Source of the DNA: Candidatus Gastranaerophilales bacterium
GTDB taxonomy: Bacteria; Cyanobacteriota; Vampirovibrionia; Gastranaerophilales; Gastranaerophilaceae
DNA length: 64,000 nt
Reading direction: 5' to 3'
NCBI GenBank assembly: GCA_944324405.1
Contig: CALUWF010000004.1
Location: forward strand, 1-64,000
Position 1 is the first letter of the stretch; each line of letters opens with the position of its first letter. Shown here one piece after another: positions 34,980-42,781 of this stretch. Below the pieces are notes generated by a model. It was not told the origin of the DNA. It saw only the letters and a program-made list of their open reading frames with translations, and made no database searches. The position numbers and the translations under genes are program-made.

Positions 34980-36551
34980 ATGTTAATAATAAATTTGATT
35001 TTATTTTTACTATTTGTTTATATAGCAGTTTATTCAATATATACCCTGACGCTTAACATCAAGGCATTTAGTGCGCATGATTATGTTTCGGACACCAAAA
35101 TGCTTCTCGAGTCTGGCGGGTCGTTAAATAATTTATGTGTTATCATTTGGGCAGATTCAAGCAGTAAAAGGCTTTATGACCTTTTAAAAATTCTTGATAA
35201 TCAAACTTTTCCAAGGCAAAATTACGAAGTTCACGTTGTTTTCAAAAGGGACAGAGAAAACGTTACAATTCCGGAATTTGTCTGGGGAGCACAGGTTCAT
35301 GTAATTGAAAACCCCGAGTATTTCTCAAAAGACAAAGCAATTTCCCTGTTTGTTCAAAAAATAGCCTCTGAAAACAGATTTAGCGCCTTTGTATTTCTCG
35401 GCGCTGACAGAATGGTGGATGAAAATTATTTATCTTCCGTGAATAAATCGGTATACACTTCCTGTGTATTAAGCGGAAGACTTAATGTAACGGCTTCAAA
35501 CAGCGACTTTTTTGCGCAGATAAAATGCCAGGTGCTGCGCGCTTATTTAAAATATCAAAACAGAGTCCAAAATATTGTGCGCTCAATGTTTGAAATGCCT
35601 GTTATAATAGACGGGCAAAATTGCGTTATAAGCTCGGATGTGCTTGAAAAAACAGGCAGAGTTTGTTTTGAAACAAAAAACAACGAGCTTAAATTTTCAC
35701 TTTTTCTCGCTTCTAATTCCATCCGCCCCATGTATTCGCCTTTCATAAAATCAAGTGTTGATGTTGAAAATTATGACGCCTCTACACCAAGTATTATGCA
35801 AAGACTGGCAATGTTTAAATATTATCTTCCGAGAATATTCACAAAACCCTGGAATTTTAAGGAATTTGTTTTCTATATTTTAAAGCCCGATACATTAGGA
35901 GTTATGATTTCCTATATCGCACTTTTATTTTGTGCATTTCGCTACTTCACCTCCCTTGAGCTAAAGTTCACTTTTCATCTGGGGCTATTGTTGATTTTAA
36001 ACTTTATTTTGGGAACTTTTGCGGCAAGACTAAATCTTAAAGAAAAATTCTATATTTGTTTTTATCCTGCCTGCATATTTTGGCAAAGAGCCAAAATATT
36101 TACAAAGAAAATTTCCTTAATTTGGATTGAAAATCGAATTCATGAAGATGAAAACGTTAATTCGGCGGCAATAAATGCAATAGTGTCTGACGGCAAAAAA
36201 GACGAGCTGTGCAAACTTCTTTTAGTTTCGGAAGACGGCATGAGAAAAGTTGTTTTTGAACACGCCAAAAGGCATATTACATCAGATTCTTTCATCAGAA
36301 TGTACGATGCCATGGCTGATATTGTAAAAAAACTCAGAGCAAAAGGCTTTACCCTTAAAATTTGCCAAACCTGCGGAAATTTTTGCTCGGTACCTGACGG
36401 TACGGTGGATGTATTAAAGGGCGAATGCAGAGCAATTTCGCCCGATGAAACAATACCGCAGACGCTTATTTGGAATAGCTGTCAAAATTACCTTAACTGT
36501 GAACTTAAAGGAATTATCGATAATATGACTCGCGGACATAACGCCAATTAA
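34980..36551 (+). CDS. GT2-like membrane protein with Cys-rich C-terminal region
   Basis: A 523-residue protein: an N-terminal membrane helix (1-25), then a family 2 glycosyltransferase-like domain (about 45-290) with LCVIIWADSSSKRLYDLLKI, NYEVHVVFKRD and FVFLGADRMVDENYL. Two or three membrane helices follow (about 305-370), then a soluble C-terminal domain (about 390-523). The normal D-x-D is not evident (LGADRM stands in its place), and no QxxRW is seen. The tail has CQTCGNFC plus three further cysteines, like a small metal-binding site. Activity is therefore doubtful. The gene is alone, divergent from ilvE. Confidence 0.78.
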   Translation: MLIINLILFLLFVYIAVYSIYTLTLNIKAFSAHDYVSDTKMLLESGGSLNNLCVIIWADSSSKRLYDLLKILDNQTFPRQNYEVHVVFKRDRENVTIPEFVWGAQVHVIENPEYFSKDKAISLFVQKIASENRFSAFVFLGADRMVDENYLSSVNKSVYTSCVLSGRLNVTASNSDFFAQIKCQVLRAYLKYQNRVQNIVRSMFEMPVIIDGQNCVISSDVLEKTGRVCFETKNNELKFSLFLASNSIRPMYSPFIKSSVDVENYDASTPSIMQRLAMFKYYLPRIFTKPWNFKEFVFYILKPDTLGVMISYIALLFCAFRYFTSLELKFTFHLGLLLILNFILGTFAARLNLKEKFYICFYPACIFWQRAKIFTKKISLIWIENRIHEDENVNSAAINAIVSDGKKDELCKLLLVSEDGMRKVVFEHAKRHITSDSFIRMYDAMADIVKKLRAKGFTLKICQTCGNFCSVPDGTVDVLKGECRAISPDETIPQTLIWNSCQNYLNCELKGIIDNMTRGHNAN

Positions 36552-36560
36552 GCAAATGAG

Positions 36561-37181
36561 TTATCTTATGAAATTTGTCCAGATTTTATCTTCCGCGCAA
36601 GGCTTTTGAATGCCGCTGTTTTTACCTGCTTCAATGCATTTTAAAATCCACGCCATATTTTGCCCCAGATTGCGCATAATCTGCAAACCTTCTTTATCCT
36701 CTTCAACCTGTTCGGGCTTATTGCCGTGCACCATATTCCAATAATTTGAAGATATTACAGGCATGTTGTTGATTGTAAAATGCTTCATAATGGCATCCAG
36801 CGAAGCTGTTGTTCCCGAGCGCCTTGCGCTTACAACGGCGGCTGCGGGTTTGTAGGCAAAAACATTGGAGCCTGAGTAAAATATTCTGTCCATAAAAGCA
36901 AGCAGTCTGCCTGAGGGGTGCGCGTAGTATACAGGCGAGCCGAAAACAAAGCCGTCAAAATCTTTTGCCTTTTTTACAAAGTCATTTACCATATCGTTTT
37001 TTATTACGCATTCGCCCGTCTTTTTGCAAGCGCCGCAGCCCAGACACTCGTTTATCGGGTCTTTTAAATGTACAATTTCCGTTTCAATTCCTTCTTTGTT
37101 AAGTGAAGATGCAACCTCGCTTAATGCCCTGTAGGTACAGCCTTTTGGATGTGCGCTTGAATTTACGAGTAAAACTTTCAT
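36561..37181 (-). CDS. Iron-sulfur flavoprotein / NADPH-dependent FMN reductase-like
   Basis: A 206-residue flavodoxin-fold protein. The FMN phosphate site is VNSSAHPKGCTYRAL, and FGSPVYYAHPSGRLLAFMDR is the second FMN loop. A compact cluster motif, CLGCGACKKTGEC (C-x2-C-x2-C-x5-C), matches the unusual [4Fe-4S] site of archaeal and anaerobe iron-sulfur flavoproteins, which pass electrons from ferredoxin and reduce oxygen species. It is convergent with the upstream GT2-like gene (9 nt between stops). Confidence 0.88.
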   Translation of the reverse strand: MKVLLVNSSAHPKGCTYRALSEVASSLNKEGIETEIVHLKDPINECLGCGACKKTGECVIKNDMVNDFVKKAKDFDGFVFGSPVYYAHPSGRLLAFMDRIFYSGSNVFAYKPAAAVVSARRSGTTASLDAIMKHFTINNMPVISSNYWNMVHGNKPEQVEEDKEGLQIMRNLGQNMAWILKCIEAGKNSGIQKPCAEDKIWTNFIR

Positions 37182-37271
37182 TTATCACTCCTCCTTTGTT
37201 ATTTATTTTTAATATCACAAAAAAGCCAAATGTGGTATTATCTTTACATAAAATATTTAAGGAAAAACAAG

Positions 37272-38537
37272 ATGAAAGATGAAACAAAATGCCTGCACAG
37301 CGGATATACGCCCGAAAACGGCGGGCCGAGGGTAATGCCCATATATCAAAGTACTACTTTTAAATTTAATTCAACGGAAGAAATTGCCGCCGTATTTGAT
37401 GACCCTACGCGCGCACATATATACTCACGCTTTACAAATCCGACCGTTGATGTCGTTGAAAAGAAAATTGCCGACCTTGAACACGGGGCGGCTGCAATGT
37501 GCACATCATCAGGACAGATGGCGTCTTTGATGTCTGTTTTAAACCTTTGCAATGCAGGCGACAGCTTTATAAGCACGAGCGCTATTTATGGCGGAACGGT
37601 GAACCTTTTTGCCTACACTCTTAAAAAACTCGGCATTGAGTGCATTTTTGTAGATGTTGATGCCGATGAAGACGAAATTCAGTCAAAAATTAAACCGAAT
37701 ACAAAGGCTATTTTTGGCGAAACGCTTACCAATCCTTCGCTGCAAATTTTTGATATTGAAAAGTTTGCGCGCGTTGCACATAAAAATTCGCTTCCGCTCA
37801 TTGTGGATAATACTTTTGCAACGCCTATACTCTGCAAACCGATTGACTTTGGTGCGGATGTCGTAATTCATTCGACCTCAAAATATATGGACGGTCATGC
37901 GCTGCAAGTGGGCGGGGTAATTGTAGATGGCGGCAAATTTGACTATACAAACGGCAAATTCAGCGAATTTTGCGAGCCTGACGAATCGTATCACGGCACA
38001 ATTTACACACGCGACTACCCGAACGCGCCCTATATTACAAAAGCAAGAATGCAGCTTATGCGTGATTTTGGCGCTTATCCTTCGGGACACAGCGGATTTT
38101 TGCTCAACATCGGGCTTGAAACCCTTGCAATCCGTATGGAAAGGTATTGTAAAAACGCTATGGCGGTTGCACGGTATTTGCAAGACCATCCGAAAATTGA
38201 AAGCGTTAATTACCCGGGTTTAGAGAATAACAAATATCATACTTTAGCGATGAAATACTTGCCAAACGGACAAAGCGGGGTTATGGCGGTAAACATCAAA
38301 GGCGGCAGGGAAAACGGGATAAAATTTATGGACAGCCTTAAAATGGCTTCAAACGAGGTTCATGTGGCGGATATAAGAACCTGTGTTCTGCACCCTGCTT
38401 CCGCAACCCACAGACAGCTGAGCGATGAGCAGCTCAAAGCCTGCGGCATAAACCCGGGGCTTGTAAGGCTCTCCGTGGGGCTTGAAAATGTGCAGGATAT
38501 ACTTGATGATATTGATTTTGCACTTGGTCGTATATAG
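37272..38537 (+). CDS. O-acetylhomoserine sulfhydrylase-type PLP enzyme (MetY-like)
   Basis: A 421-residue Cys/Met metabolism PLP enzyme. Start ATG 37272 has AAGGA about 9 nt upstream and gives the family N-terminus (TKCLHSGYTPENGGPRVMPI). YSRFTNPTVDVVEKKIADLE, VDNTFATPILCKPIDFGAD and the Schiff-base lysine in HSTSKYMDGH are present. The length and the insertion around YHGTIYTRDY fit the MetY branch, which makes homocysteine from O-acetylhomoserine and sulfide. Methionine gamma-lyase is an alternative that cannot be excluded. Confidence 0.88.
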   Translation: MKDETKCLHSGYTPENGGPRVMPIYQSTTFKFNSTEEIAAVFDDPTRAHIYSRFTNPTVDVVEKKIADLEHGAAAMCTSSGQMASLMSVLNLCNAGDSFISTSAIYGGTVNLFAYTLKKLGIECIFVDVDADEDEIQSKIKPNTKAIFGETLTNPSLQIFDIEKFARVAHKNSLPLIVDNTFATPILCKPIDFGADVVIHSTSKYMDGHALQVGGVIVDGGKFDYTNGKFSEFCEPDESYHGTIYTRDYPNAPYITKARMQLMRDFGAYPSGHSGFLLNIGLETLAIRMERYCKNAMAVARYLQDHPKIESVNYPGLENNKYHTLAMKYLPNGQSGVMAVNIKGGRENGIKFMDSLKMASNEVHVADIRTCVLHPASATHRQLSDEQLKACGINPGLVRLSVGLENVQDILDDIDFALGRI

Positions 38538-38636
38538 ATGAATGCGAGGCGCTCACCGGTGCCAACGGCTGATGAGCATGGACGAGGTGCGCTATTGGCA
38601 TATGTGGTGAATGTATAAATACAATGTGTAACCGTC

Positions 38637-38657
38637 ATCCTGAACTTGGTTCAGGAT
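38637..38657. repeat. REP-like palindrome
   Basis: ATCCTGAAC and GTTCAGGAT form a perfect 9-bp stem with a 3-nt loop, preceded by CCGTC. The GTCATCCTGAAC-type palindrome resembles dispersed intergenic repeats known from many genomes. A diverged relative (GGTTCAGGGTGAC, 38943-38955) lies 300 nt away in the opposite orientation. Confidence 0.6.
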
Positions 38658-38707
38658 CTTAGTAATGCGGCAAGCCAGCTTGTAATGTTGCGCCTTGTTG
38701 TAAATAT

Positions 38708-38749
38708 TGTACATTATATTTACACCTTAACCCCGGAAAATACATTAAG
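38708..38749 (+). repeat. Imperfect direct repeat, copy 1
   Basis: A 42-nt unit (TGTACATTATATTTACACC...) recurs 87 nt downstream with about six mismatches, including the shared GGAAAATA-ATTAAG block. The spacer holds the first copy of the 24-nt palindromic element. Confidence 0.6.
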
Positions 38750-38751
38750 CC

Positions 38752-38776
38752 TGTAGGTTGGGCTTTCAGCCCAACA
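38752..38776 (+). repeat. Palindromic element, copy 1
   Basis: Contains the perfect hairpin GTTGGGCT / AGCCCAAC, preceded by TGTAG. An inverted copy lies at 39016-39039. The type (GTAGGTTGGGC...GCCCAAC) is reminiscent of widely dispersed intergenic hairpins. Confidence 0.65.
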
Positions 38777-38794
38777 CTTAACTATTGCAAATGC

Positions 38795-38836
38795 TATACA
38801 TCATATTTACACCTCAACCTCGGAAAATATATTAAG
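38795..38836 (+). repeat. Imperfect direct repeat, copy 2
   Basis: Second copy of the unit at 38708-38749, offset by 87 nt, with scattered transitions. Confidence 0.6.
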
Positions 38837-38843
38837 TTTTTAT

Positions 38844-38873
38844 GCAGTGAGGCATGATATCATGCCTTACTGC
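38844..38873. repeat. 30-nt inverted repeat
   Basis: The arms GCAGTGAGGCATGAT and ATCATGCCTTACTGC are adjacent, with no loop, and differ from perfect symmetry by one position. It could be a cruciform, a protein-binding site or a transcript hairpin. Confidence 0.6.
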
Positions 38874-39015
38874 TAAAATGCTGAAATACCAAGTGTGGGT
38901 GCAAAATCACGTTTCGACCTTGTCTCAGGGGATTTTCCGGCCGGTTCAGGGTGACAGCTATGCGGTATTATATATATGCCGCGTTAATGAGATATTATTC
39001 CTACAAAGTTTTATC

Positions 39016-39039
39016 GTTGGGCTGAAAGCCCAACCTACA
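39016..39039 (-). repeat. Palindromic element, copy 2 (inverted)
   Basis: Reverse-oriented copy of the element at 38752-38776 (GTTGGGCTGAAAGCCCAAC then CTACA). The two copies bound about 260 nt of gene-free DNA. Confidence 0.65.
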
Positions 39040-39230
39040 TGCTGTTTGAGATTTGGAATAAGCTAGATTTTTACAGTAAAAGAGCAGACAAACCATTCCT
39101 AATACCCTGTTACTCGTTAGCTCTGGAATTAGTAAGGTTTATAGCGATAAGAGAGCTTGAGTAAAAAAAACAGTTAAAAATCTACTTCATACTTCCAGAA
39201 AAAGATATTTAACTGTAAAAATTAGGATGA

Positions 39231-39259
39231 TAGGACAACGAAAATTGTCCTATTTTTTT
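39231..39259 (+). terminator. Orphan rho-independent terminator
   Basis: TAGGACAA pairs with TTGTCCTA around CGAAAA and is followed by seven Ts on the plus strand. No protein gene precedes it within 650 nt on this strand, so it may end a small non-coding transcript. Confidence 0.7.
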
Positions 39260-39347
39260 CATTCAAAAAAGAATGGACAAGTATTTTAACTCCAAAAAAA
39301 ATTATATTCAAGATGATAATGGAAAATTTACATAAATTAATCATAAT

Positions 39348-39376
39348 AAAACGGACGGTATTTAGCCGCCCGTTTT
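39348..39376 (-). terminator. Terminator of the small membrane protein cluster
   Basis: AAAACGGACGG pairs with CCGCCCGTTTT (one mismatch) around a 7-nt loop. On the minus strand it is followed by TTTTATTATG. It lies 17 nt after the stop at 39393. Confidence 0.75.
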
Positions 39377-39392
39377 AAATGTATGTCGCATA

Positions 39393-39701
39393 TTATATTT
39401 TGTCATTATTTTTAAGATTTAGTACGTTTTTGATACTATCTTTAGTAACCATGGCAAAATGAGTAATTATGCCTGCAATAGCACCCATATTTAATGCTTT
39501 TAACCAGTGTGAATTTACGCCCTTGCTTTTCATAATTAGCCCTGATGTAAGACCTGTAACCGCAAAAACACCTGCGGTGGCTGCTGCGGTTACAGTAGCT
39601 TGCTTTGCTCTTTTCTTTGCAACATCAAGCCTTTCTTCTTCAGGAATCTGCGCAAAAGCATTTTTTACGAATCCATTATTGTTTCCAAAATTTACTTTCA
39701 C
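39393..39701 (-). CDS. Small membrane protein with MKVNF start (third of three)
   Basis: A 102-residue protein of unknown function. It begins MKVNFGNNNGFVKNAFAQIP, with no signal peptide pattern. A Lys/Arg/Ala helix (30-40) is followed by two hydrophobic segments (about 36-56, TVTAAATAGVFAVTGLTSGL, and 69-85, ALNMGAIAGIITHFAMV) that could form a hairpin in the membrane. Its start overlaps the stop of the preceding gene by 4 nt (ATGA type), so the two are co-translated. Last gene before a terminator. Confidence 0.72.
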   Translation of the reverse strand: MKVNFGNNNGFVKNAFAQIPEEERLDVAKKRAKQATVTAAATAGVFAVTGLTSGLIMKSKGVNSHWLKALNMGAIAGIITHFAMVTKDSIKNVLNLKNNDKI

Positions 39702-40033
39702 TGGTTATTATCCTTGGCAACTTCGTTATATTTTTCAATTTTCTTATTTGTGTTTAAAATGCCTAAGACAAAATATGTACCAACAGCGATAGCACTACTA
39801 ACACCAACCGCAAATTCCAATAATTTGTTTGCAGGTTTTTTCATAACAAATCTGCCAAAAAGAGTACTTAATCCGCCTGCAGCAACGCCATAAATCAAGC
39901 CTGTTCCCATTGCATCTTTGTCAAGTTTTGCACTGTATTTTTGTAACTCAAGAGTTTCACTATTGGTAAGTTTGCGCTCTTGTTGATTAGCAGCAAAGTT
40001 TCTTGAAATTGAACTTTGAAAATTTACTTTCAT
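39698..40033 (-). CDS. Small membrane protein with MKVNF start (second of three)
   Basis: A 111-residue protein starting MKVNFQSSISRNFAANQQER. GGAG lies 6 nt before ATG 40033; the frame is open upstream, but that extension runs into the preceding gene. It has a Lys/Glu-rich helix, then two hydrophobic segments (about 43-60, GTGLIYGVAAGGLSTLFG, and 72-93, LEFAVGVSSAIAVGTYFVLGIL) and a polar tail. Same plan as its two neighbours. No known family recognised. Confidence 0.72.
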   Translation of the reverse strand: MKVNFQSSISRNFAANQQERKLTNSETLELQKYSAKLDKDAMGTGLIYGVAAGGLSTLFGRFVMKKPANKLLEFAVGVSSAIAVGTYFVLGILNTNKKIEKYNEVAKDNNQ

Positions 40034-40055
40034 TTTACACTCCAAAGTAATTTTA

Positions 40056-40424
40056 TTAGTTTTGTTCCCTGCCACTATAAATCTTGCTTATACCATACAA
40101 TAAAAACGAAGTAATTGCACCTACGCTTAAAAATGGTATAAGTATAGTTCTCGGTAAGGTATTAATCAATTCTTTCTCTTTTAATAACTTAACTAATTCT
40201 TTACCCTTTTTCCCTTCAGTTATAGGTAAATTGCTTTTTTTAAAGTAATCAATATCACAGGCTCTTTCAAGTAATTTTTCACCTGCCGCAACAGTACCGG
40301 CAATTATGCCCGCACTTATCTTTTCATTGTTTGCAATATACATTAAAGTATTATTAACATTGGTTAGGGGTCCAATACTGTTTTGTTGCTGCATAGGATT
40401 TGCATTACTTTTAAAATTAATCAA
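40056..40424 (-). CDS. Small membrane protein with MINF start (first of three)
   Basis: The 122-residue first gene of the trio starts MINFKSNANPMQQQNSIGP. A strong ribosome site (AAGGAGG, 7 nt) and a near-consensus promoter precede it. One weak hydrophobic stretch (35-50, KISAGIIAGTVAAGEK), a charged middle with KKGKELVKLLKEKE, and one clear membrane segment near the C-terminus (92-112, ILIPFLSVGAITSFLLYGI) are seen. Unknown function. Confidence 0.75.
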   Translation of the reverse strand: MINFKSNANPMQQQNSIGPLTNVNNTLMYIANNEKISAGIIAGTVAAGEKLLERACDIDYFKKSNLPITEGKKGKELVKLLKEKELINTLPRTILIPFLSVGAITSFLLYGISKIYSGREQN

Positions 40425-40441
40425 ATTTCCTCCTTATTGGT

Positions 40442-40469
40442 ATTATACAGGTTTTGCAGCAGTATTCAA
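40442..40469 (-). promoter_or_regulatory. Promoter of the small membrane protein cluster
   Basis: On the minus strand TTGAAT (40469-40464), a 16-nt spacer and a perfect TATAAT (40447-40442) lie just before the ribosome site AAGGAGG. The leader would be only about 10-12 nt. Confidence 0.7.
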
Positions 40470-40540
40470 GCCCCCAATCAAAGATAAAAGGCTTTTTATT
40501 CGGTTTGATGAATAGCGATTATTCGGCGAAGCAGAGGAGA

Positions 40541-41296
40541 TTAACCCGATATCAGTCCCAAAACGGCATTAATAAACGTAAGCGGGTGCACGGGGCAGCC
40601 GGGGATATAAAGGTCAATCGGATATTTATCCAAAAATTCTCGGTTAAGTTCGCAGCTATCTTTAAAAACTCCGCCCGATATCGCGCAAGCGCCGCAGAGG
40701 ATGACCACTTTCGGGTCGGGGGTGGATTTATAACAATCTTCAAGCGCATATGCCATATTTTTTGAAATCGGCCCCGTGATTACAAGCCCGTCCGCATGGC
40801 GCGGGGAGGCAACAAAATCTATGCCGAACCTTCCCATGTCAAAATTAACGTTAGAGCAGGCATTTAGCTCCATTTCACAGCCGTTGCAGCCGCCTGCCGA
40901 AACCTGCCTCAGTTTAAGGGATTTCCCAAAAACTCTCTTAATTTCTTTTCTGACCTCAATTGCGGTTTTTAAAAATTCATCTCCCTCTGTGCCTTCCGTC
41001 ACAACGAGTTTTTCCTTTGTTGAAGCGCCGAGTTTGTAAAAGTTTGAAAAGTCGATTGCCTTTGTTTTGCATACATTTTTACAAGCACCGCAGAAAGTGC
41101 ATTTGCCCATATCTATTGATAAAGGGTTAAGTTTCAGTGCGCCTGTCGGGCAAACACTAAGGCAAGCCGTGCAATTGTTGCAATTACTGCCGCAGAGTTT
41201 CGGGAGCCCTCTGAACTGTTCGCGCATGGGCGCATTTTTTATATCTTTTATAAACTGTTCGCCTTGATAAATTCTTGATTTTAGTGTATCAAACAT
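40541..41296 (-). CDS. Hydrogenase-4-like Fe-S subunit: ferredoxin domain fused to NuoB-like domain
   Basis: A 251-residue fusion. Residues 35-80 hold two [4Fe-4S] motifs (Cys39, 42, 45, 49 and Cys66, 69, 72, 76), like HyfH/HycF. Residues 125-251 are a NuoB/HyfI-like small subunit with the proximal-cluster ligands Cys137, Cys140 (GGCNGCE), Cys204 (CGACAISGG) and Cys234 (IPGCPVHP). The cluster chain therefore looks complete. In canonical hydrogenase-4 these are two proteins in the opposite gene order. It is the last gene of the six-gene operon; 10 nt separate it from the large subunit. Confidence 0.9.
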   Translation of the reverse strand: MFDTLKSRIYQGEQFIKDIKNAPMREQFRGLPKLCGSNCNNCTACLSVCPTGALKLNPLSIDMGKCTFCGACKNVCKTKAIDFSNFYKLGASTKEKLVVTEGTEGDEFLKTAIEVRKEIKRVFGKSLKLRQVSAGGCNGCEMELNACSNVNFDMGRFGIDFVASPRHADGLVITGPISKNMAYALEDCYKSTPDPKVVILCGACAISGGVFKDSCELNREFLDKYPIDLYIPGCPVHPLTFINAVLGLISG

Positions 41297-41306
41297 ATTT
41301 TATTCC

Positions 41307-42770
41307 TTATAAATCATTTCCGCAGTATGACAGGTTAAAGCTTTTGTTGCAAAGCGGGAAGTCTGAAACCCCGTTGTTTCTGACCGCAAGCGCAAGCCCG
41401 TACCAGTTATTAAACGAAGGGTCTTTTATTTTATATCTTGTAAGGTTTGAATTGGCGTCCGTCAGCGCAATATGCACCACTTCACCCCTCCAGCCCTCAG
41501 TTATCGATATTGCAAGAGAATTTGCGCTTACTTTATTTGTGCAGGGCGCAAGAAGCTCGTCTTTTGAAGGATTTTTAAGCATTGCAAGTATTCTCTTTGA
41601 AATTGAAAGCGACTCCATCGTTTCCTGATATCTCAACTGAAATCTGGAATTTACATCTCCCGTGCCTTTAAATATTTTCCTTGGAAGCGCAAGCGATTTA
41701 AAACATTCATCCGCAAAATCAAAACGCGAGTCAAGATTAAGTCCGCAGGCGCGCGCCGCCATACCGACAAGACCAATCTCGCGGGCTTTTTCAATGTTTA
41801 CGGTACCCGTTTTTTCAAGCCTTGACATCACGGAAGTATTTTTGAGCATCGTTTTTACCATACGCTCAACATCTTTTTCGACTTTTTCAAAAGTCTTTAT
41901 GGCACGCTCGATTTTTTCGTTATCTATATCAAAATTCACCCCGCCGACATTAATAAGCCCTCTGCCAAAACGGCTGCCGGAAAATTCAAGCATGGTATTT
42001 ATTACAAGCGTTCTTGTCGCACCGAAAACTGACGCGCCCATAAGATAAGCAATATCGCCCGCTATTGCGCCCAAATCACCTATGTGAATTGCCGCACGCT
42101 CCATTTCAAGCGCGAGTGTCCTTATAAGCTGCGCTCTTTTTGAAACATTTATATCTTTTAAAATTTCCATAACTTTTGAATAGGCAAGGTTATGAGCAAT
42201 TACACTGCCCCCGCAGATTGACTCCGCAAGAGCGTTTGAGGGGTGCTCAACCATTAATTTTTCAACCCCTCTGTTTTGATAGCCGAGCATAATTTCAAGG
42301 TGGTAAACCGTTTCTCCGTTGCACATAAATCTAAAGTGCCCGGGTTCAATAACTCCGGCGTGAATTGGGCCCACCGCAACCTGATGGACTTCTTCGCCTT
42401 CCATTTCAAAAAATTTATAGTCTTTTTGATTTTTTCTGACAGGCTTTAGCCATGGGTGATTAAGGGGTTTTATACCAAACTGCTCGTAAAATTCTCTCTC
42501 AAATATATGAAATGATGGCATAACCTGTGTCAGGGAGTCGTATTCTTTTTCGTTTTGTCCGAAAAGCACGGATGACACGTACAAATCACCGCATTCATCA
42601 TCGGCAAGTATCACAAAAAGTTTTGTCCCCAAACTGCCCCAATCTTTTCCGAAAAATGCCAGAGGTCTTTTGTTCAGGCTTATTATCTCCTCTCTTAATT
42701 CGCTAATTTTAAGAGTCGGAATTTCGTTAAGATTAATTTTTGTATTATTTTTTGTTTTAATCCAGTTCAT
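41307..42770 (-). CDS. Hydrogenase-4-like large subunit (NuoC-NuoD fusion) lacking Ni ligands
   Basis: The 487-residue protein is a HyfG/HycE-like fusion: a NuoC-like domain (about 1-115, with FHIFEREFYEQFGI) then NuoD-like (about 125-487, with GPIHAGVIEPGHFRF). The nickel-site cysteines of true [NiFe] hydrogenases are mostly lost. N-terminal C-G-x-C reads C186-G-G-S189, and the C-terminal D-P-C-x-x-C reads D-P-S452-x-x-N455. Hydrogen chemistry at a Ni-Fe site is thus unlikely. This is the pattern of energy-converting hydrogenase-related (Ehr) complexes. The true substrate is unknown. Confidence 0.92.
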   Translation of the reverse strand: MNWIKTKNNTKINLNEIPTLKISELREEIISLNKRPLAFFGKDWGSLGTKLFVILADDECGDLYVSSVLFGQNEKEYDSLTQVMPSFHIFEREFYEQFGIKPLNHPWLKPVRKNQKDYKFFEMEGEEVHQVAVGPIHAGVIEPGHFRFMCNGETVYHLEIMLGYQNRGVEKLMVEHPSNALAESICGGSVIAHNLAYSKVMEILKDINVSKRAQLIRTLALEMERAAIHIGDLGAIAGDIAYLMGASVFGATRTLVINTMLEFSGSRFGRGLINVGGVNFDIDNEKIERAIKTFEKVEKDVERMVKTMLKNTSVMSRLEKTGTVNIEKAREIGLVGMAARACGLNLDSRFDFADECFKSLALPRKIFKGTGDVNSRFQLRYQETMESLSISKRILAMLKNPSKDELLAPCTNKVSANSLAISITEGWRGEVVHIALTDANSNLTRYKIKDPSFNNWYGLALAVRNNGVSDFPLCNKSFNLSYCGNDL

Positions 42771-42781
42771 TTTATTATCCT

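Larger units (their letters stand above)
38538..39392. other. Gene-free region rich in palindromes
   Basis: About 850 nt without a credible gene. It holds several palindromes, one inverted pair of a 24-nt element, a 42-nt imperfect direct repeat and two terminators; these are listed separately. A 70-codon open frame (38854-39066) runs across the palindromes and is not believable as a gene. The mix of short palindromic units looks like a landing zone for dispersed intergenic repeats. Confidence 0.7.

Noticed and set aside
38360-38638. 92-codon minus-strand open frame at the end of metY
   Set aside because: Most of it is antisense to metY and its 5' end lies in the repeat region.
38854-39066. 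70-codon open frame in the palindrome-rich region
   Set aside because: It reads straight through palindromic repeats, has no ribosome site and no resemblance to a protein.
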